Assembly (NCBI GenBank): GCA_964415065.1
Contig: CAYPYX010000018.1
Coordinates: 1 to 39,657 of the forward strand
DNA: 39,657 nt
Direction: 5' to 3'
Source of the DNA: VMCP01 sp964415065
Lineage (GTDB): Bacteria > Bacteroidota > Bacteroidia > NS11-12g > UBA955
This document shows, piece after piece, positions 32,597 to 39,657 of the stretch; position 1 is the stretch's first letter; every line of letters begins with the position of its first letter. The notes below the pieces were generated by a model. The model was not told the DNA's origin. It saw only the letters and a program-made list of their open reading frames with translations, and did no database searches. Both the position numbers and the translations under genes were made by a program.

Positions 32597-35500
32597 ATGC
32601 GCAACCTATATAATTCCGTGCTGTTACTAGCAAGCAGTTTACTTAGTATTGGGATGGTAAATGCACAGAAAAATGGGTCAAAATTACCCAGTTCAACAGC
32701 ATCTTCGCCTTATATTTCTAGTGAAAAAGCCTTGGAAGAGGCACTTAAAAAAATCCCCAAAAGGAATTTAGGTCCCGGCGCAATGAGTGGCAGAATTACG
32801 GCTTTGGCGGTGCCATTTACATCCCCCGAAAACAAAACCCATTCAAAAATTATTTATGCGGGCGCTGCTAGTGGAGGTGTTTGGAAAAGTTTGGATGCAG
32901 GCATGCGTTGGACACCTGTTTTTGATGATCAAGATGTTCAAAGTATCGGGGCTTTAGCCGTAGACCCCAACCATCCGGATGTAGTTTGGGCTGGCACTGG
33001 TGAAGGGAATCCGAGAAATAGTCACAACAGCGGTAAAGGGATTTATAAGAGTATGGACGGGGGTAAAACGTGGACATACATGGGCTTGGAGAATACCAAA
33101 ACCATTCATCGAATTTTGATAAATCCGAATAATTCTCAACAAATTTTCGTGGGTGCTATGGGAAGTGTTTGGGGTCCAAATTCGGATCGTGGTGTTTACC
33201 GAAGCGACGATGGAGGTAAAACTTGGAAGCTGATTTTAGCTGGGGCTAACGCAACTACTGGTTGTGCTGAATTGGTTATGGATCCACAAAATCCACAAAA
33301 ATTATTTGCCAATTTATACGATTTTGAACGTAAACCTTGGACGTTTCGCAGCGGTGGTCCGGGAAGCGGTTTGTATGTTACCTACGACGGTGGAAATACA
33401 TGGAAAAAACTCACCTCGAAACAGGGCTTGCCCGAGGGAGATTTGGGAAGAATTGGAATTGCCATCCCCCGAAACAACCCAAAACGAGTGTATGCGTTGG
33501 TGGAAGCAAAGAAATCAGGTTTCTACAGAAGTGATGATGGAGGTGAAACGTGGCACAAAGTATCCGACGAAGAAAACGCAGGGAACAGACCGTTTTATTA
33601 TCATGAAATTTATGCGGATCCAGAAAATGAAAATCGAGTTTACAGCATTTGGTCGCAGGTTAGCGTAAGCGAAGATGGTGGTGAACATTGGAAAATATTG
33701 GCTGATTGGGGTGCAATTCATCCAGATCACCATGCATTTTTAATACATCCATTGAATTCACAGTATATAATTAACGGAAACGATGGTGGATTGAATATTT
33801 CCTACGACGGTGGGAATTCATGGAGGTATGCGGAGAATATTCCTGTGGGTCAATTTTATCACATCGATGTAGATCAGCAACAACCCTACAATGTTTACGG
33901 AGGACTTCAAGACAATGGAAGTTGGGTGGGGCCTGCATATCACTTCAAACACGGGGGGATTAAGAATTTTGAGTGGCAAGAGGTGTTGTTTGGGGATGGT
34001 TTTGATGTTGCTCCCATTCCGGGTCAACCCGGCAAAGGCTATGCGATGTGGCAAGGCGGAAATGTGTATCGTTTTGACTTGAATAAACGCAGCAATGAAC
34101 CTATTAAACCGCAACATCCCGATGGGAAATTGTTGCGCTTCAATTGGAATGCAGCTATGTTAGTGGATCCGGTTCAACCCAATGGATTGTATTTTGGAAG
34201 CCAATTTTTGCATTATTCACCGGATCAAGGAAATACCTGGACGATTTTGTCGGGTGATTTAACCACAAACAATCCTCAGAAGTTAAAGCAGGCTGAAAGT
34301 GGCGGTTTAAGCGTCGACGCAACAGGAGCAGAGAATCATTGTACCATTTTGGCGATTGCGGCTCAGGGAAATGATGTTATTTGGGTGGGTACCGACGATG
34401 GAAATATTCAATTAACACGCGATCGTGGAAAGAGTTGGAATAACATGTCGCCGCGAATTTCAGGCATGCCATCCGCTGCTTGGGTTCCATATTTATGGGT
34501 AAATCCCAAAAACGGGGCCGAATGTTGGGCAGTAGTGAATAATTATCGTCAGAACGACTGGAAATCCTATGTATTTGTAACCAAGGATTTTGGAGCAACC
34601 TGGACCAATGTGGCGAGTAGCTTAGATATGGGTTATGTTCATTGCGTATTGCCGCATCCCAATACCGAGAATTTGGTTTTCTTGGGAAGTGATCGCGGAT
34701 TGTTTGTAAGTGTAAACGGTGCTAAAAATTGGTCGCGTTGGAAGCACGGTTTTCCTGCGGTTCCAGTTGCTGATATGAAAATCCAAAGCCGTGAAAACGA
34801 TTTGGTTTTGGGTACATTTGGTCGCGGTGCTTGGGTATTTGACGGAATTGGAATGCTTGAAAAAGTGGCAAAAGAATATTCACAAGGCGTTAAACTGGAT
34901 AAGAAACCCATTGAAATTGCGGGTGCAAGTCCCGGTTATTTGGCTCGTTTTATGAGCAACAGCGGTACGCATTTCGGGGCACAAACGGAATTTGAAGCAC
35001 CGAATAAACCCATGGGTGTTTGGGTGGATATGTGGGTTAAAGCTCCTACCAAGTTGAGCTTGGTGGGTAAGGTGTATACTGAAAACGGTAAATTAATTCG
35101 CACCCATCATTTCGAATTTGATTCTACGGGTTATTATCGTTTTCCTTGGAGAATGATTCAAGACGGGGTTCGTTTCCCACAACACGGAAAGATCAATTTA
35201 AAAGATGATTTGCCTCCAGGTATCGAGGTTCAACCGGGTCGATACAAATTAGTAGTTTCGGGTCCATCGGATTCAGCATTGTTTTCGGATAGTATTTGGG
35301 TAACGGTTTCGGGGGATGCTAAGTCGGTGGAGTGGATGAATGCGGTTGATTCATTGATGAGGGTAGTTAAACGTTCTACGGATGAATTTGAGCGCTTGAA
35401 GATGATGGAGCGCAATTTGAATAAGTGGGAACAGTTGGAGTTTTCGGAAGTTAATGGCAATGGCTCAAACAACTCGGGTGTGTCGGGTAAATCTGGCTCT

Positions 35501-35836
35501 GGAGTAGATTCGTTGCAATCGAATTTTAGAAAGTTGGTTCGTTCTACGAGAGATTCTATCGCGCAATTGAAATTGTTGTTTATGTTGCCCGAGGGATATC
35601 GTTTTTATGAAGACATTACGGTTCGATTGAATGATGTTTTGTATAATGCTTGGGGAATGGTAGCTGGCGCTGAGGTGTTGAATGAAAACGGGAAGGTGGC
35701 CTTATTGAATGCAGTCAGAGAACACAATAAGGTGCGCAATCGAGTTAATGCGGTAATTAATAAAGAATATGCGAAATGCTTAGAAATTTTGCAGCGAGAG
35801 AAGGATCGGGTACAGTACTGGGAAACGATTAAATAA
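32597..35836 (+). CDS. Large secreted Asp-box (sortilin/VPS10-like) repeat protein
   Basis: 1079 residues with a signal peptide (1-23, ending MVNAQ). Between about residues 98 and 710 are around eleven Asp-box motifs of the S-x-D-x-G-x-T-W kind, for example SMDGGKTW, SDDGGKTW, TYDGGNTW, SDDGGETW, SYDGGNSW, TRDRGKSW and TKDFGATW. These mark the blade turns of beta-propellers as in sialidases and VPS10/sortilin proteins. Bacteroidota copies are often annotated as glycosyl hydrolases, but the catalytic residues of sialidases are not evident. The C-terminal 360 residues form a beta-rich part followed by a helical, Ser/Gly-linked region (about 955-975). There is no type IX sorting domain. The substrate is unknown. 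Confidence 0.85.
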   Translation: MRNLYNSVLLLASSLLSIGMVNAQKNGSKLPSSTASSPYISSEKALEEALKKIPKRNLGPGAMSGRITALAVPFTSPENKTHSKIIYAGAASGGVWKSLDAGMRWTPVFDDQDVQSIGALAVDPNHPDVVWAGTGEGNPRNSHNSGKGIYKSMDGGKTWTYMGLENTKTIHRILINPNNSQQIFVGAMGSVWGPNSDRGVYRSDDGGKTWKLILAGANATTGCAELVMDPQNPQKLFANLYDFERKPWTFRSGGPGSGLYVTYDGGNTWKKLTSKQGLPEGDLGRIGIAIPRNNPKRVYALVEAKKSGFYRSDDGGETWHKVSDEENAGNRPFYYHEIYADPENENRVYSIWSQVSVSEDGGEHWKILADWGAIHPDHHAFLIHPLNSQYIINGNDGGLNISYDGGNSWRYAENIPVGQFYHIDVDQQQPYNVYGGLQDNGSWVGPAYHFKHGGIKNFEWQEVLFGDGFDVAPIPGQPGKGYAMWQGGNVYRFDLNKRSNEPIKPQHPDGKLLRFNWNAAMLVDPVQPNGLYFGSQFLHYSPDQGNTWTILSGDLTTNNPQKLKQAESGGLSVDATGAENHCTILAIAAQGNDVIWVGTDDGNIQLTRDRGKSWNNMSPRISGMPSAAWVPYLWVNPKNGAECWAVVNNYRQNDWKSYVFVTKDFGATWTNVASSLDMGYVHCVLPHPNTENLVFLGSDRGLFVSVNGAKNWSRWKHGFPAVPVADMKIQSRENDLVLGTFGRGAWVFDGIGMLEKVAKEYSQGVKLDKKPIEIAGASPGYLARFMSNSGTHFGAQTEFEAPNKPMGVWVDMWVKAPTKLSLVGKVYTENGKLIRTHHFEFDSTGYYRFPWRMIQDGVRFPQHGKINLKDDLPPGIEVQPGRYKLVVSGPSDSALFSDSIWVTVSGDAKSVEWMNAVDSLMRVVKRSTDEFERLKMMERNLNKWEQLEFSEVNGNGSNNSGVSGKSGSGVDSLQSNFRKLVRSTRDSIAQLKLLFMLPEGYRFYEDITVRLNDVLYNAWGMVAGAEVLNENGKVALLNAVREHNKVRNRVNAVINKEYAKCLEILQREKDRVQYWETIK
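32820..32831 (-). repeat. Exact copy of the TTTYGGGGGATG word
   Basis: Plus strand CATCCCCCGAAA in the Asp-box gene, encoding Ser-Pro-Glu. Confidence 0.75.
33463..33474 (-). repeat. Exact copy of the TTTYGGGGGATG word
   Basis: Plus strand CATCCCCCGAAA in the same gene, in a different frame from the copy at 32820 (encodes Ile-Pro-Arg). Confidence 0.75.
35307..35318 (+). repeat. Exact copy of the TTTYGGGGGATG word, opposite orientation
   Basis: Plus strand TTTCGGGGGATG in the Asp-box gene, encoding Ser-Gly-Asp. It is the third copy in this gene. Confidence 0.75.
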
Positions 35837-36536
35837 GAAGCGAATAATAGAGTACTGTTATTCTGAATGAATACTAAGCTGTTTGCAGGAAGATTAAGAA
35901 TGGATGGATACATACCACGATGGGTTTCCCGAAGTAATAAGGGGAAACCCAAGATGGATGTTATAAGAGTTCAAGAATAAAAGAACCGTAAGGGGAGAAT
36001 AAAAGAAAAGAAGAATCGGTGTGCGAAGAGAACTTAAGAATCGAAGTGTAAAGTTTCAGAGGTGTTAGAAAGAAATCAAGTTGAAAAACAAGATTTTGAA
36101 GTGAAAATAGAGATTCAAAAAAATTGTGCAAAAAGCAATGGATTAAAGAGCAAGAGTTCCAAAAGGTGTTTAAGCCTTTTGCACAATACAAAAATAGAGT
36201 AAGTGTAACGGATACACTTATTTCTGAAATTGAATCGATAGTCATATTTTGTCACATTCCTGAAGATGTTATATTTATCAAGGGTTTTAGGGCGTGATAT
36301 ATGTGTTTTTTTAGTGAATTCTGGCGGTGATAGTATGGTTTTTTGATGGAAATATTACAAAATGTTAACGTAAAGATTGATGGATTTGATGGCATAATTC
36401 GTGCAATTGATAAAAAAGTAGAACTAACTTTCTATACCATTTTTGATGAACAGATGTACTAATAAATACTAATTGGATTTTGAATGCAGCATTTGGAACA
36501 TGCAGAATGTAGTTTTGAAGTAGTAAAAATTCAAAT
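35837..36536. other. 700-bp gene-free stretch with several inverted repeats
   Basis: No convincing gene on either strand; open frames here have low-complexity products. The part from about 35950 to 36120 is strongly purine-rich on the plus strand. Perfect inverted repeats are GGGTTTCCC (35922-35930 with 35942-35950), ATTGTGCAAAA (36123-36133 with 36177-36187) and TAAGTGTA (36200-36207 with 36213-36220). The first two are not followed by a T-run; the third is followed by TTTC only. It could be a decayed gene, a non-coding RNA or a regulatory region. Confidence 0.6.
36510..36517 (+). promoter_or_regulatory. -7 box TAGTTTTG before the DUF1566 gene
   Basis: TAnnTTTG match 19 bases before the ATG at 36537. 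A TTTG at 36492-36495 is somewhat too close to be a standard -33. Confidence 0.45.
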
Positions 36537-37115
36537 ATGAAAAAAACATTAAACATTTTTGCCGTAGTTTTAACTGTATTTGCGGTTATTTCTTGGAGTT
36601 TACCTTCAACTAACGGAAACATTAATCAACAACCAGTACCGAAAAAGAAGCCTGCAACTACAAAAACGCCAGCTGTGGATCCAATCAAAGCTTTGTACAA
36701 AAACGGCGGAATCGTGGTTTGGGAGAAAGACGGACATGGTTTAGTGGTGGCAGAAAAGGACATTGATTTAGTAGCTTTGCGATTGGAAGATCCAGAATTG
36801 GGATATTGCGACGGTATCAATTGGACGGATGCTAATAAAATGGTTGGAGATTTGGTGTTGAATGGTTACAGCGATTGGAGACTGCCAACAGTAAGTGAGT
36901 GCCAAACTATGTATAATTTTACTACAATCAAATTGGGTTTAAAGGATCCTAATGGTAAGCCGGTAGTAAAATACTATTGGACATCTGAAGAATCGGCGCA
37001 TACGTCAACTTTATTTGCTTTTCATAATGGGCAGATTCATGCAGGAACAAGAAAAGATTCTAAAAGTTGTTGTGGTGGAAAATGTTTTAGAGCACGTGCT
37101 GTTAGAACATTTTAA
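36537..37115 (+). CDS. Secreted DUF1566-domain protein
   Basis: 192 residues. Residues 1-22 are a signal peptide (MKKTLNIFAVVLTVFAVISWS), then a Pro/Lys/Thr-rich linker (to about 50). The C-terminal domain follows the DUF1566 (Lcl) pattern: CDGINWTDANKMVGDLVLNGYSDWRLPT, then ECQTMYNFTT, KYYWTSEES, LFAFHNGQIHAG and CFRARAVRTF. Four Cys in the domain (one early, two in SCCGGKC and one more) may form disulfides. The family is found in exported bacterial proteins and shows a C-type-lectin-like pattern. Binding partners are unknown. It is followed by two tandem terminators. Confidence 0.85.
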   Translation: MKKTLNIFAVVLTVFAVISWSLPSTNGNINQQPVPKKKPATTKTPAVDPIKALYKNGGIVVWEKDGHGLVVAEKDIDLVALRLEDPELGYCDGINWTDANKMVGDLVLNGYSDWRLPTVSECQTMYNFTTIKLGLKDPNGKPVVKYYWTSEESAHTSTLFAFHNGQIHAGTRKDSKSCCGGKCFRARAVRTF

Positions 37116-37143
37116 TCTGTAATAAATTTATTGGTTGAATAGG

Positions 37144-37176
37144 AACCGTCTCGATAACTTAACGAGGCGGTTTTTT
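37144..37176 (+). terminator. Intrinsic terminator after the DUF1566 gene (first of two)
   Basis: AACCGTCTCG pairs with CGAGGCGGTT (one G-T wobble) around a 9-base loop, followed by TTTTTT at 37171-37176. Confidence 0.88.
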
Positions 37177-37187
37177 ATTGAATTGGA

Positions 37188-37216
37188 AGGCCTCAGAGTT
37201 ATCTGAGGCCTTTTTT
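37188..37216 (+). terminator. Second intrinsic terminator, in tandem
   Basis: AGGCCTCAGA-GTTA-TCTGAGGCCT is a 10-bp perfect stem followed by TTTTTT. The convergent minus-strand gene ends 74 bases further on. Confidence 0.88.
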
Positions 37217-37289
37217 ATGAGTAGTTGAACTTGCAGTTTATACAAATTGGTTTTTAGTCATTATTCATCCCTTACATGAAATGTTAAAA

Positions 37290-38726
37290 TCAGTCAAAAT
37301 TGAAACGTCCCAATCTCAATTCAGAATGATTTCCCATGAAAAAGAGACCGTTATTTATATGACTGGGATTCCAATACGGTTTTATGGAATAAAATTGAAC
37401 TTGATCAACTTCAAAGTTGCTATTGAATACGATATCAACTAAAGAATAACCCAAAGAATATATAGCTCTATAACTTTTGGATTGATGATGGTTTACGTAA
37501 ATAAGTTTGCAATATTGGTAGTTTGAGTTTTGTAAACACGCGGATAATATTTTGGGAATTATTATTTTATTCCTAGCTGTGAGAATTACTCCTCCGTATT
37601 CGAAAAAGATTGTATTTTCTATATTTCGATGAATGTGCATAAATCCCTTGGTTGACTCAAATATTTGATTGTAAAGTAAATTTGGAACATACCTAGTGTA
37701 GTGAACCTTAAATCTATTATTTTTAGTAAATTCAATCTCAGTAAATAAAGGTACTTTCTTAGCAGGTATTTCCATATTGATGTAATTACCGACAGTTAGT
37801 TTATCACAATTGATTGTTCTATTGGTGTACAACATGGGTGCCAAATCCAAATTAGATTTTAAATGAATATCTGGTATGTAGGTCAATTTGTCCTCATATT
37901 GAACAAAATAGTATCCCAATAAAACCGAGGTATCATTATGTTTTTTTAAACAGTTTACTTGGTAGAGAACACCACTTAAACTATCCATTCCGAACAATTG
38001 AATAATTTGAATGGGAGTTTCTATATAATCTTTAATCTCTTTGTTATTCAAATCTTTTATTAAGTCTTTAGATATTTCAATGGGTAATTTCTGAATGAAA
38101 TCAAGGTAAGAAGGTAAAGGGTATGGAAAGGCTTGCATTGTAATTCCATCCTGAGAATGTGATATAATCTGATTCATGGTGGAAAGTGCAAATAGCGTAT
38201 TATCAATATTTGTGGTAGAGAGAAATGATAAATTGTTTTGAATTTTATTAGTGGAATTTGAAAGAATAACAGGATTCTTTAAAAGGGTTTCAATGGTTTG
38301 ATAATTTCGATTGATGGAGAATGGCGTAAAAGTGGCAATTCGGAGTTCTTTGTTTATTTTGATTAAAAAGTCTTCAGATTGGTTACTGATAATGTTGTTT
38401 ATTGTGTTCTTGAGGAATTTATTACTGACGATTAGAGTGTCATTGTTGTATCGAATTTGATGTGAAACAGGGTCATATAATAACAAGGATTGACTCAAAG
38501 ATTGAGGCAAATATTTATTAAATAAAGTACACGAATTACAGCTATTTCTATTTTGATAGTAAATCACAAAATCAATAGATTGGATGGTACTGAAGGCACT
38601 GTCAAAATGGGATTTCTGTTCTGCATTGCTGGGGTACCACACTTTTGCTGATTGTGCACCTATATGCGGTACACCCCATGTAAAACTCCAAACGAGCAGG
38701 GCCATTTGAAGTTTAAATCCGCTCAT
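37290..38726 (-). CDS. Secreted protein of unknown function, 478 residues
   Basis: Not recognised. A signal peptide is likely at residues 1-25 (FKLQMALLVWSFTWGVPHIGAQS). CNSCTLF near residue 63 is an N-terminal CxxC pair, the spacing used by thioredoxin-like or heme-binding proteins, but no thioredoxin fold is evident. The rest is rich in Asn, Ile, Ser and Tyr with alternating beta-like stretches, and two later Cys (CLQNSNYQYC). No C-terminal sorting domain is seen. It is convergent with the DUF1566 gene across two terminators and divergent from the next hypothetical gene (273-base gap with no clear promoter). Low-GC codon use fits the local background but differs from core genes such as gcvP. 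Confidence 0.75.
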   Translation of the reverse strand: MSGFKLQMALLVWSFTWGVPHIGAQSAKVWYPSNAEQKSHFDSAFSTIQSIDFVIYYQNRNSCNSCTLFNKYLPQSLSQSLLLYDPVSHQIRYNNDTLIVSNKFLKNTINNIISNQSEDFLIKINKELRIATFTPFSINRNYQTIETLLKNPVILSNSTNKIQNNLSFLSTTNIDNTLFALSTMNQIISHSQDGITMQAFPYPLPSYLDFIQKLPIEISKDLIKDLNNKEIKDYIETPIQIIQLFGMDSLSGVLYQVNCLKKHNDTSVLLGYYFVQYEDKLTYIPDIHLKSNLDLAPMLYTNRTINCDKLTVGNYINMEIPAKKVPLFTEIEFTKNNRFKVHYTRYVPNLLYNQIFESTKGFMHIHRNIENTIFFEYGGVILTARNKIIIPKILSACLQNSNYQYCKLIYVNHHQSKSYRAIYSLGYSLVDIVFNSNFEVDQVQFYSIKPYWNPSHINNGLFFMGNHSELRLGRFNFD

Positions 38727-38999
38727 GGAAGTTTAGGTTAAATGTTAATTCATTCATCACTAATTCAGTCATGGGTATTCTATTTGGTAATCGAAAATTT
38801 GGTAAAGTGAAATTACATGAAAATTATGACTAATTTAATAAAACTAAAGATTTTATGGACGAGACTTCAACTATTGTCGTGTATTGTCTGAAAGACGTCT
38901 TAAATGAAGATATCTTTCTATCTTTGATACGAGATTTTGGTTGAAATGAACTCAAAATAATTACCTAATTTCACTAACAACTAATATATTAGATAACCC

Positions 39000-39647
39000 A
39001 TGTTCAAGCTTCTAAGATTTAAAATTGCTAAAATAATCTGTATGATTTCAGTGTTTTTAGTCGTGGAATTGACGGCAAAGGGGAATAATTTCCAGCAGTT
39101 GAATAATTCTAGATTACCGAAGTTGGAACCGTCTAATTTTACTTTGTCGGAAGGATTTAACCCTACTTCGTTGAACGAGTTGAGTTTTACTCCGTCGAAT
39201 CCGTCTAACTTCCCCCAAAAATGCGAAGGAAAATGGGAAGGTTTGATGTATATTTATTCGGGAGGAGTTTTGAGGGACAGTGTTCGTGTGGAATTTAATG
39301 TTGCAAAGGAGAGCGATTCTACTTGGAAGTGGAGAACGGATTACCTATCGCCAAAAACTCCCATAACCAAAGATTATCGGTTGAAAATGAAGACTGCGAA
39401 TACCTATATCATTGATGAAGGCGATGGGATTGAATTGCTCAATTATGTTTCGGCAAAGAAGATGTATTCGTTGTTCGAAACGGAAGGAATTTATCTCACT
39501 GCGGTTTATGAGCTTCGCGGGGATGAACTGCTTTTTGAAGTTACTTCTAGTCGTAAATTAGTAGCAGGTTCAAATGCCGATAGCCAAGTGAGCAATTTCA
39601 TATTGGATGCAACGCAGAGCGTGGTTTTTCGGAAGGTTGTGAGATGA
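39000..39647 (+). CDS. Secreted or membrane-anchored hypothetical protein, 215 residues
   Basis: A hydrophobic N-terminal segment (about 8-26, IAKIICMISVFLVVELTA) is a signal peptide or anchor. A Ser/Asn/Pro-rich stretch follows (35-72). The C-terminal domain from CEGKWEGLMYIYSGG is a predicted beta-barrel-like pattern with repeated short strands (VRVEFNVAKESDSTWKW, YIIDEGDGIELLNYV, YLTAVYELRGDELLFEV). It looks like a lipocalin-like or small-molecule binding fold. I recall similar uncharacterised Bacteroidota proteins but no name. A likely next gene begins with ATG at 39652, five bases after the stop, cut by the window edge. Confidence 0.7.
   Translation: MFKLLRFKIAKIICMISVFLVVELTAKGNNFQQLNNSRLPKLEPSNFTLSEGFNPTSLNELSFTPSNPSNFPQKCEGKWEGLMYIYSGGVLRDSVRVEFNVAKESDSTWKWRTDYLSPKTPITKDYRLKMKTANTYIIDEGDGIELLNYVSAKKMYSLFETEGIYLTAVYELRGDELLFEVTSSRKLVAGSNADSQVSNFILDATQSVVFRKVVR
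39209..39220 (-). repeat. One-mismatch copy of the TTTYGGGGGATG word (Y = T)
   Basis: Plus strand CTTCCCCCAAAA in the last gene, just before the conserved CEGKWEG region. Confidence 0.4.
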
Positions 39648-39657
39648 AATTATGAAT

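Noticed and set aside
35961..36245. Open frame of 94 residues on the minus strand in the gene-free stretch
   Set aside because: The product is dominated by Leu, Phe and Ser, mirroring a purine-rich plus strand. There is no signal, no promoter and no family resemblance.
36365..36622. Minus-strand frame overlapping the DUF1566 start
   Set aside because: It overlaps a recognised gene's promoter and signal peptide and has no domain.
1..39657. CRISPR array, insertion sequences, phage or plasmid genes
   Set aside because: No spaced direct repeats, transposase, integrase or terminal repeats were seen. The only tandem repeat is the two-copy 22-mer upstream of ksgA.

Overview
The window is chromosomal DNA from a member of the Bacteroidota, roughly 40% GC by eye. 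Four things support this: promoters of the TAnnTTTG type, starts that mostly lack a Shine-Dalgarno sequence, a PorX-type response regulator/PglZ protein (type IX secretion regulator), and a cox locus with two tandem subunit III genes plus subunit IV, SCO and DUF420. The family cannot be fixed from the sequence alone; Flavobacteriales or a near relative is my guess. I see no IS element, integrase, phage gene, rRNA or CRISPR array. Most of the window is ordinary core genome.

Layout. 1-2410: the end of a YfhO-like membrane protein, a GT2 glycosyltransferase and a SAM methyltransferase (surface glycan type). 2456-9641: a secreted subtilisin-like protease, Maf, a spermidine-synthase-like protein, 3-hydroxyacyl-CoA dehydrogenase, queA, tRNA-Leu(GAG), a rhomboid protease and an HD phosphohydrolase. 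9850-10635: ksgA. 10775-19787: a long aa3-type cytochrome c oxidase operon (coxB, coxA, ctaA, ctaB, two coxC-like genes, coxD, sco, DUF420), followed by a small CxxC membrane protein and a DUF983 protein. These supply the catalytic core, heme A synthesis and copper insertion for one terminal oxidase. 20065-21963: divergent recA and radC. 22020-24899: gcvP, followed by a striking 17-bp perfect inverted repeat and a terminator. 25152-29004: tsaE and porX on the minus strand, divergent from thiamine pyrophosphokinase and exonuclease III. 29016-32477: a SIMPL-like secreted protein, purM, a heme-binding protein and a low-molecular-weight phosphatase. 32597-35836: a 1079-residue Asp-box (sortilin/VPS10-like) secreted protein. 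35837-39647: a 700-bp gene-free stretch, a DUF1566 lipoprotein-like secreted protein and two unrecognised secreted proteins.

The most unexpected signal is not a gene. A 12-base word, TTTYGGGGGATG (complement CATCCCCCRAAA), occurs exactly eight times, with at least five more one-mismatch copies. It lies on both strands, inside genes in several reading frames and between genes. By a rough calculation about 0.01 exact copies are expected by chance, so it looks like a genome-wide DNA-level signal (Chi, uptake, segregation or HIP1-like).

A second pattern is a shared start architecture in which the -7 box sits directly before the start codon (TAnnTTTG-CAGY-ATG/GTG at three genes, and an 8-base gap at recA and radC). 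This implies leaderless or almost leaderless transcripts.
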